Origin: Hypericum androsaemum
Taxonomy: Eukaryota > Streptophyta > Magnoliopsida > Malpighiales > Hypericaceae
NCBI GenBank assembly: GCA_963995505.1
Contig: OZ023188.1
Span: 1,922,001-1,986,000, forward strand
Direction: 5' to 3'
DNA: 64,000 nt
Under the pieces are notes generated by a model, which did not search any database, was not told the DNA's origin, and worked only from the letters and a program-made list of their open reading frames with translations. A program made the translations under genes and the position numbers. Numbering within the stretch: the stretch's first letter is position 1; the number at the start of each line of letters is the position of its first letter. Of this stretch, positions 44,969-56,563 are shown piece after piece.

Positions 44969-45734
44969 GAGAAAAGTCTACTTTAGTACCCTGTGGTATC
45001 GCCCAAAATTACTTTAGTACCCTGTGGTAAAAAACCGACCAATCGAGTCATACTTATTTCAATTAACATCAAAAAGGTCCTCGGGCAGCTGCCCGGAGCT
45101 GCCCAGACCCGCCCGGAGCCTGCCCGGACTACGTGGCCAGCCACGTCACCAAAACTTGATGACGTGGCGCCACGTGGACATCCATCTTCTTCCCTCTCTT
45201 CCTCTCCTCCTCCTCCTCCTCCGCCTCCTCCTCTTCTCCTCCTCCTCCTCCTCCTCCTCTGCCTCCTCCTCGTCGTCCTCGTCCTCCTTCTCCACTTCGT
45301 CCTCCTCCTCCTCCTCCTCCACCTCCTCCTCCTCCTCCTCCTCCTCCTCCTCCTCCGCCTCCTCCTCCTCCTCTTCTCCTCCTCCGCCTCCTCCTCCTCC
45401 TCTTCTCCTCCTCCTCCACTTCGTCGTCCTCCTCCTCCACTTCGTCCTCCTCCTCCTCCTCCTCCGCCTCCTCCTCCTCCTCTTCTCCTCCTCCGCCTCC
45501 TCCTCCTCCTCCTCCTCCTCTTCTCCTTCTCCTCCTCTTCCTCCTCCACGTGGTGCCACGTCATCAAGTTTTGGTGACGTGGCTGGCCACGTAGTCCGGG
45601 CAGGCTCCGGGCAGCTCCCCGAGGACCTTTTTGATGTTAATTGGAATAAGTATGACTCGATTGGTCAGTTTTTTACCACGGGGTACTAAAGTAATTTTGG
45701 GCGATACCACAGGGTACTAAAGTGGACTTTTTCC
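44969..45734. mobile_element. Mutator-like long-TIR element with CCT-repeat core (family L, copy 3)
   Basis: The element is 766 bases with a perfect 9-bp duplication (AAAAAAATA at 44960-44968 and 45735-45743). The inverted repeats are about 210 bases, nearly the same as in copy 1 (ctttagtaccctgtggtatc, gggcagctgcccggagctgc, ccacgtcacc). The core at about 45180-45550 is a CCT/CTC array, the opposite strand of the GGA core in copy 1. The long frames here are composition artefacts. Non-autonomous. Confidence 0.9.
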
Positions 45735-45804
45735 AAAAAAATATTTAGTTAAGGTAGAACAAGTTCTTTATCTCTCTAAGTTGTTTGAAGTAATATTTTT
45801 AAAA

Positions 45805-46370
45805 CCGACCCAGAAGGCGACCCGAAATTCTTAAAATTTTCAGTTCACCTGGTTCAACTAGCCGGGCCGCCGGTCGGGCCGAGACTTCTATTTTTATATT
45901 AATATTATTAAAAATAGTTTAATAAATTTAATTTAGCTTAAAAATGATCAAATACCAAATAAGTTCAAATATTTAGCAACTTTGTTATACAACTTATCAA
46001 AACAAAGTCTTCAAACATCAATTAACAAGTCTAGAAGTACAAAAAATGATTATACAAATTTTCTTGTTTGACATATTAGTCTAATTCGTTTGACTTAGTT
46101 AATATATTATTGAGAATTGTTAAAAAAATAAATTTATTGTGATCCAAAAGATATGTACACGCTCCGAGCGTGGAAGTAAATGTTTTGATTCTAAATTAAA
46201 TCCGATAAAATAGAAAAAATAAACATTAATTTTTCTGATTCGGACAAACCGGATCACCCAAAAGTACCTAAGTGGGCGGCCTCACCAGATTTTGACTAGG
46301 CAGCCAGCTTTCTAGGTTGTAGGAAAAAAGCGACCGGGATTTGGTCCCAAGTAGCAGTCTCACCGATCCA
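45805..46370 (-). repeat. Dispersed 0.55-kb repeat, copy 2 (inverted)
   Basis: Reverse-complement relative of 12895-13445, matching in order across most of the segment, including gccggtcgggcc and ttcttgtttgacatatta. Non-coding. Confidence 0.65.
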
Positions 46371-47879
46371 ATTGGTTTGAAGTCAATGATTCAGTAATAA
46401 TATCAAGTAAAAATAATATTCAGTGATAATACAAGCACATTGACTATATCAAAATGGGTTAAATATTGTAAGTATTGGAATAAAGATCAAAACAAACACG
46501 AAAAATACACGATATATATAGAAAACTCCGATTGAAAGAAAAAATTACGAGCAAATAAGAGATTCACCAGCTTTAATATACGAAAATGAGCTAGTGATGC
46601 GTGACAAATCTGACAATTTACTTTTTCCATATATTGAAAAATATCTGTCAATCCTGTTAAAAAGAAATGCTTCTGTCGAAAAATACGTATGGCCTAGTCA
46701 CTGATATTGCCGAAACTTTACTCCATATACACTTTTTAGGTGTCTCCAGAGCTAGGAAAGAGGTGGTCCATACATTATACTACTCAAGAGAGGCACTGTT
46801 CATGCATAATAAACAAAAGAAAATAAGTTACCCGCTTTGGTTGTTGATTTTTGTTGTTTCTCGACCGTCCATTGTCTCTACTCGTGTCACTCTGTTGACT
46901 TCAGATTAATTTTCGATTTCTGTTTGGTATTATCATTATTTATCTATGTATTTCTATTTCTGTTTTGTAACCTCGTGTTTTGATATTAGACTTCGCGCCA
47001 CCGCTTCTTAAAAAAAATAACAAAAATAAATTTAAAAAATTAACGATAGTTGGTACAAAGTGATAAAAAGACATGAATTTACTCAAGTATATTTTGAATT
47101 CAAACCTAAACACTATTAAAAGAGTTATCCCTAAAATATGACTTACTTAATTCTGAATACCAAAATTTCACAAAAAAAAGTTAAGAAATAAAGACTTTCC
47201 CATTTCTTGCCATAGAATCATAGAGAACAGGATAACGTTGACATTTCGTCTAATACCCTGATAGGTTGAGCTTAAGTTTTCCAACGGAGTCCATTGCCCG
47301 TCCAATGGGAACTCACCAAGGTGACCTAGTTGTCTCCATACCGCACAATACCTGTTATTTATGGGTATAATTTTATGGTTATCCTCTATAATATTTTGGT
47401 TGCCTTTTGGTAATCAAAGCTGCTTGATGGTCCCATTTTGAGAAGTGGTTGGTTTTTTATGATGGTAGGATAAAAAAGGTATGGTTGTATTATGCGGAGC
47501 TATATTTCGGGGATTATGACTTTTGTGTATTTTTTAAGGAGTTTGACACAACCAGGAGCTTCTTCTACATACTATTCAGTATCGTATCCACGAGTAGTTC
47601 CGTTGGTCTAACTCTATCACGAATTTAGGTCATCTGAATCTCATTTTGTTCATGGAGTTTTTTAGGTTGAGAGTTTGGCCATTTAATTTTTATTGCTTGG
47701 TGTAAGATTCTTCTGATGATACTCTATTGTATGTATATTGCCCCGTCAGATTCTTTTTGAAGGCCTCTCGACTTATGATATTCAGAATGCAGTACTTATG
47801 GGTCATATATACGATGACTTTTCTAATGATGTTTTGCCAATTTTTAAGACTTGAACCCGATATCTCTTTGAGAAAATAT
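46371..47879. other. AT-rich intergenic DNA with an A-tailed remnant
   Basis: No host gene is seen. About 46850-47015 ends ccgcttcttaaaaaaaataa and reads like the 3' end of another A-tailed retroposon, but no clear flanking duplication was found. Short open frames such as 46667-46909 and 47727-47921 have no domain. Confidence 0.4.
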
Positions 47880-47894
47880 AAATTGTTATCAACA

Positions 47895-48085
47895 AGTTTT
47901 GACGGTATGGAATTATTTTAGCAATTTTAACGTTAAGATAGGTTTTCCTATCGGGTTACTTACTACGGCTTTTTCTCACTGGGCCGTGGTTGGATTTTGA
48001 GGTGGTCACGATCTCCTCCAATGGAATTTCATAATAAGTAGGTTGTAAATATTCTATGTTTTTAATAAATTTCACTTACTTAAAA
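47895..48085 (+). mobile_element. Truncated A-tailed retroposon (LINE/SINE type)
   Basis: The insert is 191 bases between two copies of aaattgttatcaaca (47880-47894 and 48086-48100), ending ttcacttacttaaaa. It contains gggccgtggttggattttga. The structure matches the inserts at 39777 and 40097. Confidence 0.8.
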
Positions 48086-48100
48086 AAATTGTTATCAACA

Positions 48101-51100
48101 GTGGTGCTAGAGAGTAAGAAATGCGATAACTGACTGTACGCCTTATATGTATGTGTTATTTTATCCAGTTAAGCAGCACCTTTTTAGGCCTTGGCTAATG
48201 GGGAACAGAACAATCAAGAGGGGTATATTTTTCAGAGATGATTAGAAAAAGGGACCTCGGACATCACTTGCGTTTCAACTAATCATTGGTGCAATTAAGT
48301 TTTATAATCCTCATGATCCCAACACACAACAACATTCATTTACCCGCTACAAAACAAAAAGATTAGAGTAAAATACAATTTTGTTCCCATAGTTTGTCAA
48401 AATGCTATATCACTAATTTACTAATTGTAATGCCTAAGAATATCCTTCACCCCAACAAATTACAGACTACTCATAAATCTCCGGATATGATCTGACCGAT
48501 CCACATGTCTTCCGAATTTTAGTATGAAAATGGTCCAGCTTTAGTGCCAGATCACGGTCCGACCGTCACTTTTTTAACAATTATATTTGGTGTACTATTT
48601 ACTATCTCATTAGTTTCCATGAAGTATAATGGAAATTAATATGCACCATTTCAGAACCTCCCAAGAGTCACATGCCTATGGTGCCAAGGATTGGTATGGT
48701 CAAGATGACACTTGGATCGCGTATGAGACTTTTGCTTCACTTCTGCACTTGTTTGTTGTCACCATATAATATACAAAACTATATAATATAATACACAAAC
48801 TATATAATATACAAAATCATATTGTTTAGCAATCTTTATTTGTACAAGCCTTGGCCCTGAAGGCCATAAACCCCAGGCGATAAACCGGAACAAAGCAAGC
48901 TGGGTTAACTTACCGGTACTCGCAAGCACCGTCCCAACCAGAGTCATTATTTTAGAGAGATCATCGTGACCATACTAATAAATATTTAGCTTAACTGATG
49001 AAATTTAATTTAATCAAAGATTATAGATTTTGAGTCATTAAAAACATAAAACTATTAAATAATTGTTAAAAAAATTTACTTCCTACTCGCCCAAAACTGG
49101 ATTAATTGGGTTTCAGACCTGCCTCTCCCGGAGTGGATATTTCCCGTCGGCAGAAAAGTGCACTGGATTAGATGGGGCCTACCAGACGGGATAACGGGTC
49201 GGGCCCACAACATAACCAGGCCTGCACAGGAAGGATATTTTTGTTTGTAGGCTAATTAATGATCTGTGGGGTCAGCCCACGCCGGGGACCACCTAGCCGC
49301 CACGCACTTGGCTGCTAAACCAAAAATCAATTTTGTCCCCTACCTAAATCATCTGAAAAATTCCTGGCGTTAAAAAAGTATTCATTAAATAACATAAGAT
49401 TACTCTAACTCAACCACGAACATTAAAAAAAAAAAATATTACGAATTTGCAAATTTGAGTTTTTTTCATAATTTACGATTTTGTTCTATGTAAATTTGTG
49501 GATTTAGTGGATGTTTTATTAACATGTGATTCCGACCAACTAATTAAAGGGAGGATTCTCGATTCGGAAGCTTTGGTGGCTTGGATATTATATATTACTT
49601 TGAGCCGACGATACAGTTTCTTAATTGTTGCATTTCAATTAATGCATCTCCGTTTCTTTTTTTTTTTGGATAAGTAGAGGTATATTAGAAATGAAAATAA
49701 AATATGTACAGGGTGCATCTCCGTTTCTATCCACTTAATATCCAATAGATTTCATCCAACAATTTGTATGCAACGGGAATGGAGTTGGGAGAAGTGTCAC
49801 CGTCGTTATAAACGGAGGTCGGTTCGTGGGGTTGGCGATAGTGATGGTTGTGAATAAGAAATTCGGATTAGTCGGTTCGATAAAAAATGAATTCTAAATG
49901 GTTAAAAAAAAGAAAGACCCAACATATGTTAACTCTATTACCCTGCAACTGCTATTACTATTTTCTTTCATTTTGAATTTGCAATGCTAATTTAGAAAAT
50001 TTATGCCCCTCGGAGATAAAAAAAAAAGGAAAGAAAACGTGAGATAACGTTGGAAACACGCTAATCTTTCTTTTATATTAGAATTTATATGTAAATTTAA
50101 TGATTATTGCATTATACAATTAGCCAATATTTCCTATTCTTGGAAGATCAGGTCTTTGTTGAATGTCCGGATCTAAAAGTACGATTGTTAAGGATATATG
50201 TCTAATAATTTTTTAATAGTTATTCATATTAGGTTTTGACATTTACTATATAAATGTTGTATGATTATTATTGAATGATAAAAATAACTATAGTGTTTTC
50301 TGTTATGTTTTAAATTTTTTTACTAAATACAATAATTAATTGATGTTACAGTCCTCTCGCTAGATTTTCCACAAAATAATTCGTTAAACGTACGAAAAAG
50401 TAAATAAAAAAGGAAAAATAAAAGACAAGAGCCTAAATTGCGGACCAACCAACCAGAGTACGCGTGTGGTTGCTGGTGAGGACTTGGATAATATTTTTAT
50501 TCCCAGAAAGCCCACCAACCTTAAATTACTTTTCCATAGGTTGGTGCCTTTGCAAATCTTATTAAATTTGCGCTTTTTCAACAACTTATTAAATTTGCAC
50601 TTTTTGCGCAACATTTAACATGGTACACGGTTCCCTCTATTTTTTTCTCATTCTTTTTTTCTGCTTATACTGAATATTGAATATGAACCGAGATTGAATT
50701 TCGATATACCCATTAACAATGCATTTTGATTTCTTCGATACATATTGTCAGCAACATATATTTTGATTGAAATAAAATTTGGGATGAATACAGATACGAA
50801 GCACTTAAAAAATAAACATATTTATTATGTAACATATCAATTACAAGATCGATTCGAGTTGGGCCTATTTCGTTTAGAAGACATGGTTAAACCTAAATGT
50901 GAAAAATATGCCAGGTTTTTGCTAAAGGTAGTCCGTATTAGACAAAAAGAGAGTTTGAATTACAATAATGTAAAGAATCCCGTAATTTTCTTGTTCCCGT
51001 TAACATATATAAGATTTGGGAGTGTAATACATCCACTATATTAAATATAAATTCAAATAATTGGAGAATATGACCCACACGGTTATACTAAAATGAGTAC

Positions 51101-51970
51101 CGTAACTTTTTATTGGATGGGCCATTGACCCATCCCACCCAAGTATGGGTTCAATTTCGACCAATCAATAGTACAAACTAAAATTCATTAATGAAAAAAA
51201 GTAAAATTTCCTTTATTCTAAATTAAAAAATTTAGAAATATATTTTTGGATATGTCTCTGACTAGACAAATGAAGTCTTTTTTTTCAAGGGCTTAACAAC
51301 CTAAGTCTAAACTTAAAAAAATTTATTTGACCTAATAATATAAGACGTTGTCGACTTGATGGAAGCTCAAAGTTTAATTATTTACCTTAAATTTTTATGT
51401 TACTTTTAAATATTTTGCAAGTTAAACTTTCCTTCCATTGAACCAATGAATTTGTCAGTAAAAAATTTCAATTTACTTAAGAATTTATTTGAACCTATAA
51501 TCCATCAAATTTTCCTAATGTTTGTGCGGTAAGACCAAATGCTCTTTGATTATAAAAAAATACTATTGAAAGAACCACCTCAAAATAGGAGATGAACTCT
51601 CTATCACCGTCTTTATCACTAATCATGTCAAGAACTCTCTATGTCTCTCTTCTTTCTCTCTCTGAACCAGAGAGCAATATACCCTAAGTAAGCATAAACC
51701 TTGATGAAGATGATGATGAACCCGTTGTCTCTATCAGTTGCTGGTGAAAGGTTGCCGCCTCTATATCTTTCCTAATTCCCATACTCTCTTAAACACCTTT
51801 TAATTAAGCTCCACACACACACACATACAGCTTCCAACCCTTTTTCTTCGCCCAAGGGAAAGCTGCCTTTTCCAGGAATCAAGCTGCCACCTCACCTCAC
51901 CGGCCATAGAAAAAACCACGAAAAATGATAAACCAATAACTCTAAAAAGCTGCCTTTCTCCCTAGAAGTT
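48101..51970. other. Long AT-rich intergenic region upstream of the NAC gene
   Basis: No gene is recognised in 3.9 kb. One short retroposon stub is listed separately (49643-49728). Around 48365-48575 a segment with ttgttcccatagtttgtc at the left and atggtccagctttagtgcc at the right looks like another decayed transposon without clear ends. The last kilobase is the likely promoter region of the NAC gene. Confidence 0.45.
49643..49728 (-). mobile_element. 56-bp A/T-tailed insertion with 15-bp target duplication
   Basis: tgcatctccgtttct occurs at 49643-49657 and 49714-49728. The insert (49658-49713) starts with a T tract followed by ggataagtagaggtatatta, like the head of the longer insert at 39777. 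Confidence 0.7.
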
Positions 51971-51978
51971 TGCTTCCT

Positions 51979-51985
51979 ATATAAC
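51979..51985 (+). promoter_or_regulatory. Candidate TATA box of the NAC gene
   Basis: tatataa is followed after about 30 bases by a CT-rich stretch. This allows a 5' UTR exon from about 52010 to 52289 (donor CCAG/gttta) and a leader intron 52290-53438 (acceptor tggtgcag/gttc). The exon and intron are inferred from signals only. Confidence 0.4.
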
Positions 51986-52289
51986 CCTAATCCATTTCCT
52001 CGGGATCTGATCTCTTTCTCTCTGTCTGTGTGTGTCTAGGGAGAAAGAAGGGTTCAGTTCAATTCCCGAGGGATCAATCAACTTTTGTTGGCTTCCTGTC
52101 TCTTTGTTCTTTTGTCCCTTTGTCTCGCTTTCTTCCTTTATTTTCGTGTACTTTTAGAAGCTGTACTTGTTCATAGAAGCATTTATTACAAAACCCACCT
52201 TTGGGATCCATCGTTCATCGACCAGATCTCATAAGGAGGAGAGTTCCAGTTCTTGCTTGTTAGGGTGTAACATAGAGAAGACCATCCAG

Positions 52290-53438
52290 GTTTACTACTA
52301 TTACCATCTCTCTATTTTTTTTTTCAACCTTGTTAATCTTCCAATGATGTCTTCTATATAATCCAAGATATTTTTATCTGAATACAAATTACTTACAATT
52401 TGGACCAACTCTCATTGCATCTTTATTTCCTCTCCTCGAAATTTTGGTTCTTGGAATTTTTTGGAATTTTGCATCTTGTGACATCAGATTTTGATCCAGT
52501 AATTAATTAGTACATTATTAGAAGTCCATGGTCATTTGGGGATTATGGTCACATGAGATCTTCAGTTCCTTATTTTGTGGATTAAAAAGGAGATGTATAT
52601 CCAATGCTTTTTGATCCGTATTCAATGGAATCCGATCAGGTTCTTAAAAGGGTTTTTGGTTTTCTCACCCAATTAACTCTTTATGGCAATAAATACGTTC
52701 AGATATCCCATGAATTACTACGAACAATACATTACTTGTACGCTTTGTTGGCTATGATGTTTGTATTAAGAAGTTGATCATAATGTTTCACTTATCAAAA
52801 AAAAGTTCATGTCTGTTCACATACATCCTTCTTACGCATGTTTTTACACAGTAAAGATATCAAAATGATTTCCCTAGGTGTCAAACCTCCAGCCACCTTT
52901 TTTGCAAGTGGGAAAAAAAGCTTTTTCTTCAAGAAAACTTGAGACATGGCTAATTATCCCATTGTGTTTTACCCTCAATCATATCCAACTAAAAAGGTTT
53001 AAGAATGATTTTCTTTGTCAGCTAAGAAGAAAAACACATTTCACAGTTTGGAGATCACAGGCATTAAGACTATCGTATCATAAGTTAAGAGAGTAGTGGA
53101 TTTGTGTATAAATATTTAAAATCCACCAATGGCATTAAATTTTGGTTTAAATATAAAGATTTTAACATGATATAGAGCAGACTGATCTCGTCCACATTAT
53201 CTTCACATGACCCATGTTTCATCGTAATAAGATGGGCATCGGTTAACAAAGTGTGTTGAGATTATTTATAAGTCTTAAAAATTTATCAACTCAACTCATG
53301 ATCATGGTATTAAGAATATTATGTTTGATACTGCTCTCCTGGAGAAGGGGAAACCTATAACTCTATGTACCTGGTGCAACGTGTAGTACTTTTTGTAAAA
53401 TTTGGACTAATTAATAAAATTTATTTTACTTGGTGCAG
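52290..53438 (+). other. Inferred 5' UTR intron of the NAC gene
   Basis: Donor after accatccag at 52289 and acceptor cttggtgcag at 53438. The coding start follows 14 bases later. The interior is AT-rich with no gene. If correct, the gene has a 1.15-kb leader intron. Confidence 0.45.
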
Positions 53439-53452
53439 GTTCTTGGAAGATC

Positions 53453-54655
53453 ATGGATACATTTTCCCACGTTCCACCAGGCTTCAGGTTCCATCCGACC
53501 GACGAAGAGCTCGTCGATTACTACCTCAGGAAGAAGATAGCTTCAAAGCGGATTGATCTGAATGTCATCAAGGACGTTGACCTTTACAAAATAGAGCCAT
53601 GGGATCTTCAAGGTACATAAAACATAAAAGTAATAAAAAAAGTACACTTAGCTTAAAGTTATAGGTAGCTTATCTGATTAGAGGCTCACATACCATTTTG
53701 GGCTTGCTCAATTAGAATTGTGCAGAATAGGGACCGAGGAGCAAAACGAGTGGTACTTCTTTAGCCACAAGGACAAGAAGTACCCTACCGGAACTCGAAC
53801 CAATCGGGCGACGAAAGCCGGGTTCTGGAAGGCTACCGGAAGGGACAAGGGCATCTACGCGAGGCACAGCTTGATCGGAATGAGAAAGACCTTGGTGTTC
53901 TACAAGGGAAGAGCTCCAAATGGGCAGAAATCGGATTGGATCATGCACGAGTACCGGCTGGAAACTAATGAAAATGGCCCTCCTCAGGCAAGCGTCTCAC
54001 TTCGATTCCCCTCATTATGTTTCGTTGAAAAGTTGTTTTTTGCCGTAATTAAGCAGTTTTAAACCATAGAACTCTATTTTTCGAAGTTTGTCTAACAAAC
54101 GGACTCTTAAACGTTGAGTGCATGTAATTGTTCCAGGAAGAAGGATGGGTGGTCTGTAGGGTGTTCAAAAAGAGGCTGCCAACCATTCGCAAGCTCGGAG
54201 ACTACGACTCGCCGCCGTGTTGGTACGACGATCAGGTGTCGTACATGGAATCTCCGCGGGGGATTCCGCCACAATACTCGCCGTACCTCCACCGCTATCC
54301 CTGCAAGCAAGAGTTGGAGTTGCAATACAACATTCCTCCTCACCATGACCCTAGTTTCCTCCACCTCCCTAACTTGGAGAGCCCTAAAGTTCCACAACAC
54401 TCGGGGGCACATTATGGGTACGATAGCAACAGTAGTGGAAGCACATTCCCATCTTCATCGGCTACCCTTGGACAAGAAATGATCCACCAGTCCCCCGTGG
54501 ATCAACTCACCGATTGGCGAGTCCTCGACAAGTTCGTGGCTTCGCAGCTCAGCCACGAGGATGTTGTCTCCGATCTTCTCGCGGACGAGTCGAAAAGGTC
54601 CGCCATTGTTGAGGAGCTTTCGTCAAGGTCATGCCAGATTGACCTATGGAAGTGA
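53453..54655 (+). CDS. NAC transcription factor, VND4/VND5 type
   Basis: Three coding exons: 53453-53612, 53716-53987 and 54137-54655, giving 316 residues. The N-terminal NAC domain (about 6-160) is complete: [18 protein letters not shown] (subdomain A), KIEPWDLQ (B), [20 protein letters not shown] and FWKATGRDK (C), LVFYKGRAP and DWIMHEYRL (D), [13 protein letters not shown] (E). The C-terminal part has the VND-type blocks [26 protein letters not shown] and the end [11 protein letters not shown] proteins are master activators of xylem vessel secondary wall formation. The middle region is shorter than I remember for Arabidopsis VND4/5. The second intron starts with GC instead of GT (CAG/gcaag). 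Neighbouring HOP, beta-VPE and TL20.3 support orthology to VND4/VND5 (At1g12260 and At1g62700 from memory). Confidence 0.95.
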
Positions 54656-56514
54656 AAGCAATATCACAATATTACTATATGACTTTATATTCAGTACTAG
54701 AGGATGAATTTAACAGGAATTTTAAACTTGGTGTACATAATAAAAAGGTAAGAACCATTGTAATGCCGTAGCCATTGCATGTATTGTGCAGTGTAAACTA
54801 AGCCAGTGCATATTTCTGAGTTTGTTGATTATTGGCTCAGCTGTTGTTTGTTCTTGTATCTTGGACAATTGATATTGTAATATTGATATTTGCTAGATTG
54901 ACTTGTAGATCCAATTTGTGACGAGTAATTTTTTTGATAAGTTGATTTAAAAAAAAAAAATATTTTCAACTTACATATATATCGAGTGTATATGATCATG
55001 ACCAGGTTTCGGGATGATGTCGAATATGCATCACACGATATCCGAACATTGCACAAAGTATTAACACTGGACGCTCTTTTCCTATGACATTTTTTCCTAC
55101 TAGGTTTTCGTGTGCCCGGAGTTTATTGAGGTGTAATTGCAACCTTGTAATTAATATGTAAAAGTGAATACTATGGTTATTATCAAAAAAATGTAATCGT
55201 TTCAAAAAAGTAGTTTCCTTGGGAACAAAATTTCCGTGGGATTTTATGAACAGATAAAGGACAATTCTTCTACTTAAAAAATATGAGAACAATTTTGATG
55301 GTAAATTCGAATTTCTTGTTTGAGGCAACCAAATCAGTATGTTACAATATTGGTATTAATAAAGCATATATATTTACAAAAAAATAAATATATCTACTTA
55401 TCCCAAAAAAAGTACTAGTCTTTTTAATACCACCAACTAGTAGAATCCTTTCGGAAAAAAATTAGTAGACTTGACCATAGGTTCGACTAAAAAAAATTAA
55501 CATCTCTTAAATATGATGTGGCTAGGCACAGTTACTGATGGTGGGAATTGAAAATATCAAAATTAATATATAAGCACGTTGTCAGGGATGAAATTAAAGA
55601 TTAATTAGCCAGCTAGCAAGCATATATTTTTTTGGTTTATACTTTTGGTATCCGGCCTCGCTCGGCATAGCTCATAACTTTTATGATCGTTTTTTTCACT
55701 CTTTTTGTGGAGTGAAACTATATCTGGAAGGATTCACCAAAAAAACTATACCCGGAAAGAGAAGCTCAATTAATGTGCTTAACTGTTCTAAAACGACACG
55801 GCTCAACTATTAGCTTCTAGATGCAAACTGCTCGCAAGTTAAACAAGAAAAATTATGCAACGAGCTATATTTAGTCCTTATGGTTAGACTTCAACTGTTC
55901 CCAAGAAACTATACCTGTAAGGAAATCCCTTAAAAGCTCGTGTTACAAGGCTTAAATTATTGGCGAGTATTAAATCTCGTGAATATTCAGGTAATGAATG
56001 ATTTCGATAATAAAAAAATAGCTTAATTCAGGATATAGCATTCTTTTTCATTCATAGCATACATCCAATTTGGTCAAACGATTTTCCAAAAAGGCATTGG
56101 TCTGTATCAGGTCCCAAAATCTACAAGTACTCTTGAATTTGAAAGATTCAAATTGCTAAAACTAGAAAAAAATTGTTAAAACTTTTATATTCATCTCAAA
56201 ACTTTCGAAAATATTATACACGTGTATTGACGCAAGCAGTTACTTACCAATTACCAATAGGGTCTCTGACACGTAGCCACCAAGACCAGGGTCTTCTTGT
56301 TTCTTGTCTCATCCCTTGATTTCATAACCTTCGAACTCGGAAGAGGAGGCATTTATAGCCAAAATCCCAGAGAAGAGGAAGGATAAGGACAAATTAGTGT
56401 CGGCTAATAGGAGCATGCACATGGTGGCGTGAGGTGCAAAACTCAATGCAAAGGTTATAAAATAAGAAAGGGAGGGGAAGGGGAACTCAGTGAAATGAAA
56501 GCAAGTGCAAGTAC

Positions 56515-56515
<1 letters not shown>
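54656..56515. other. 3' flank of the NAC gene and AT-rich DNA
   Basis: Holds the NAC 3' UTR (polyadenylation-like aataaaa near 54739). Nothing else is recognised. Confidence 0.45.

Positions 56516-56559
<44 letters not shown>
56516..56559 (+). repeat. (CT)n microsatellite
   Basis: About 22 uninterrupted CT units, the longest perfect dinucleotide tract in the window. No gene is adjacent. Confidence 0.95.

Positions 56560-56563
<4 letters not shown>

Noticed and set aside
44983..45689. Long Ser/Leu/Pro and Arg/Glu frames on both strands
   Set aside because: Same artefact from the CCT array in the sister element.
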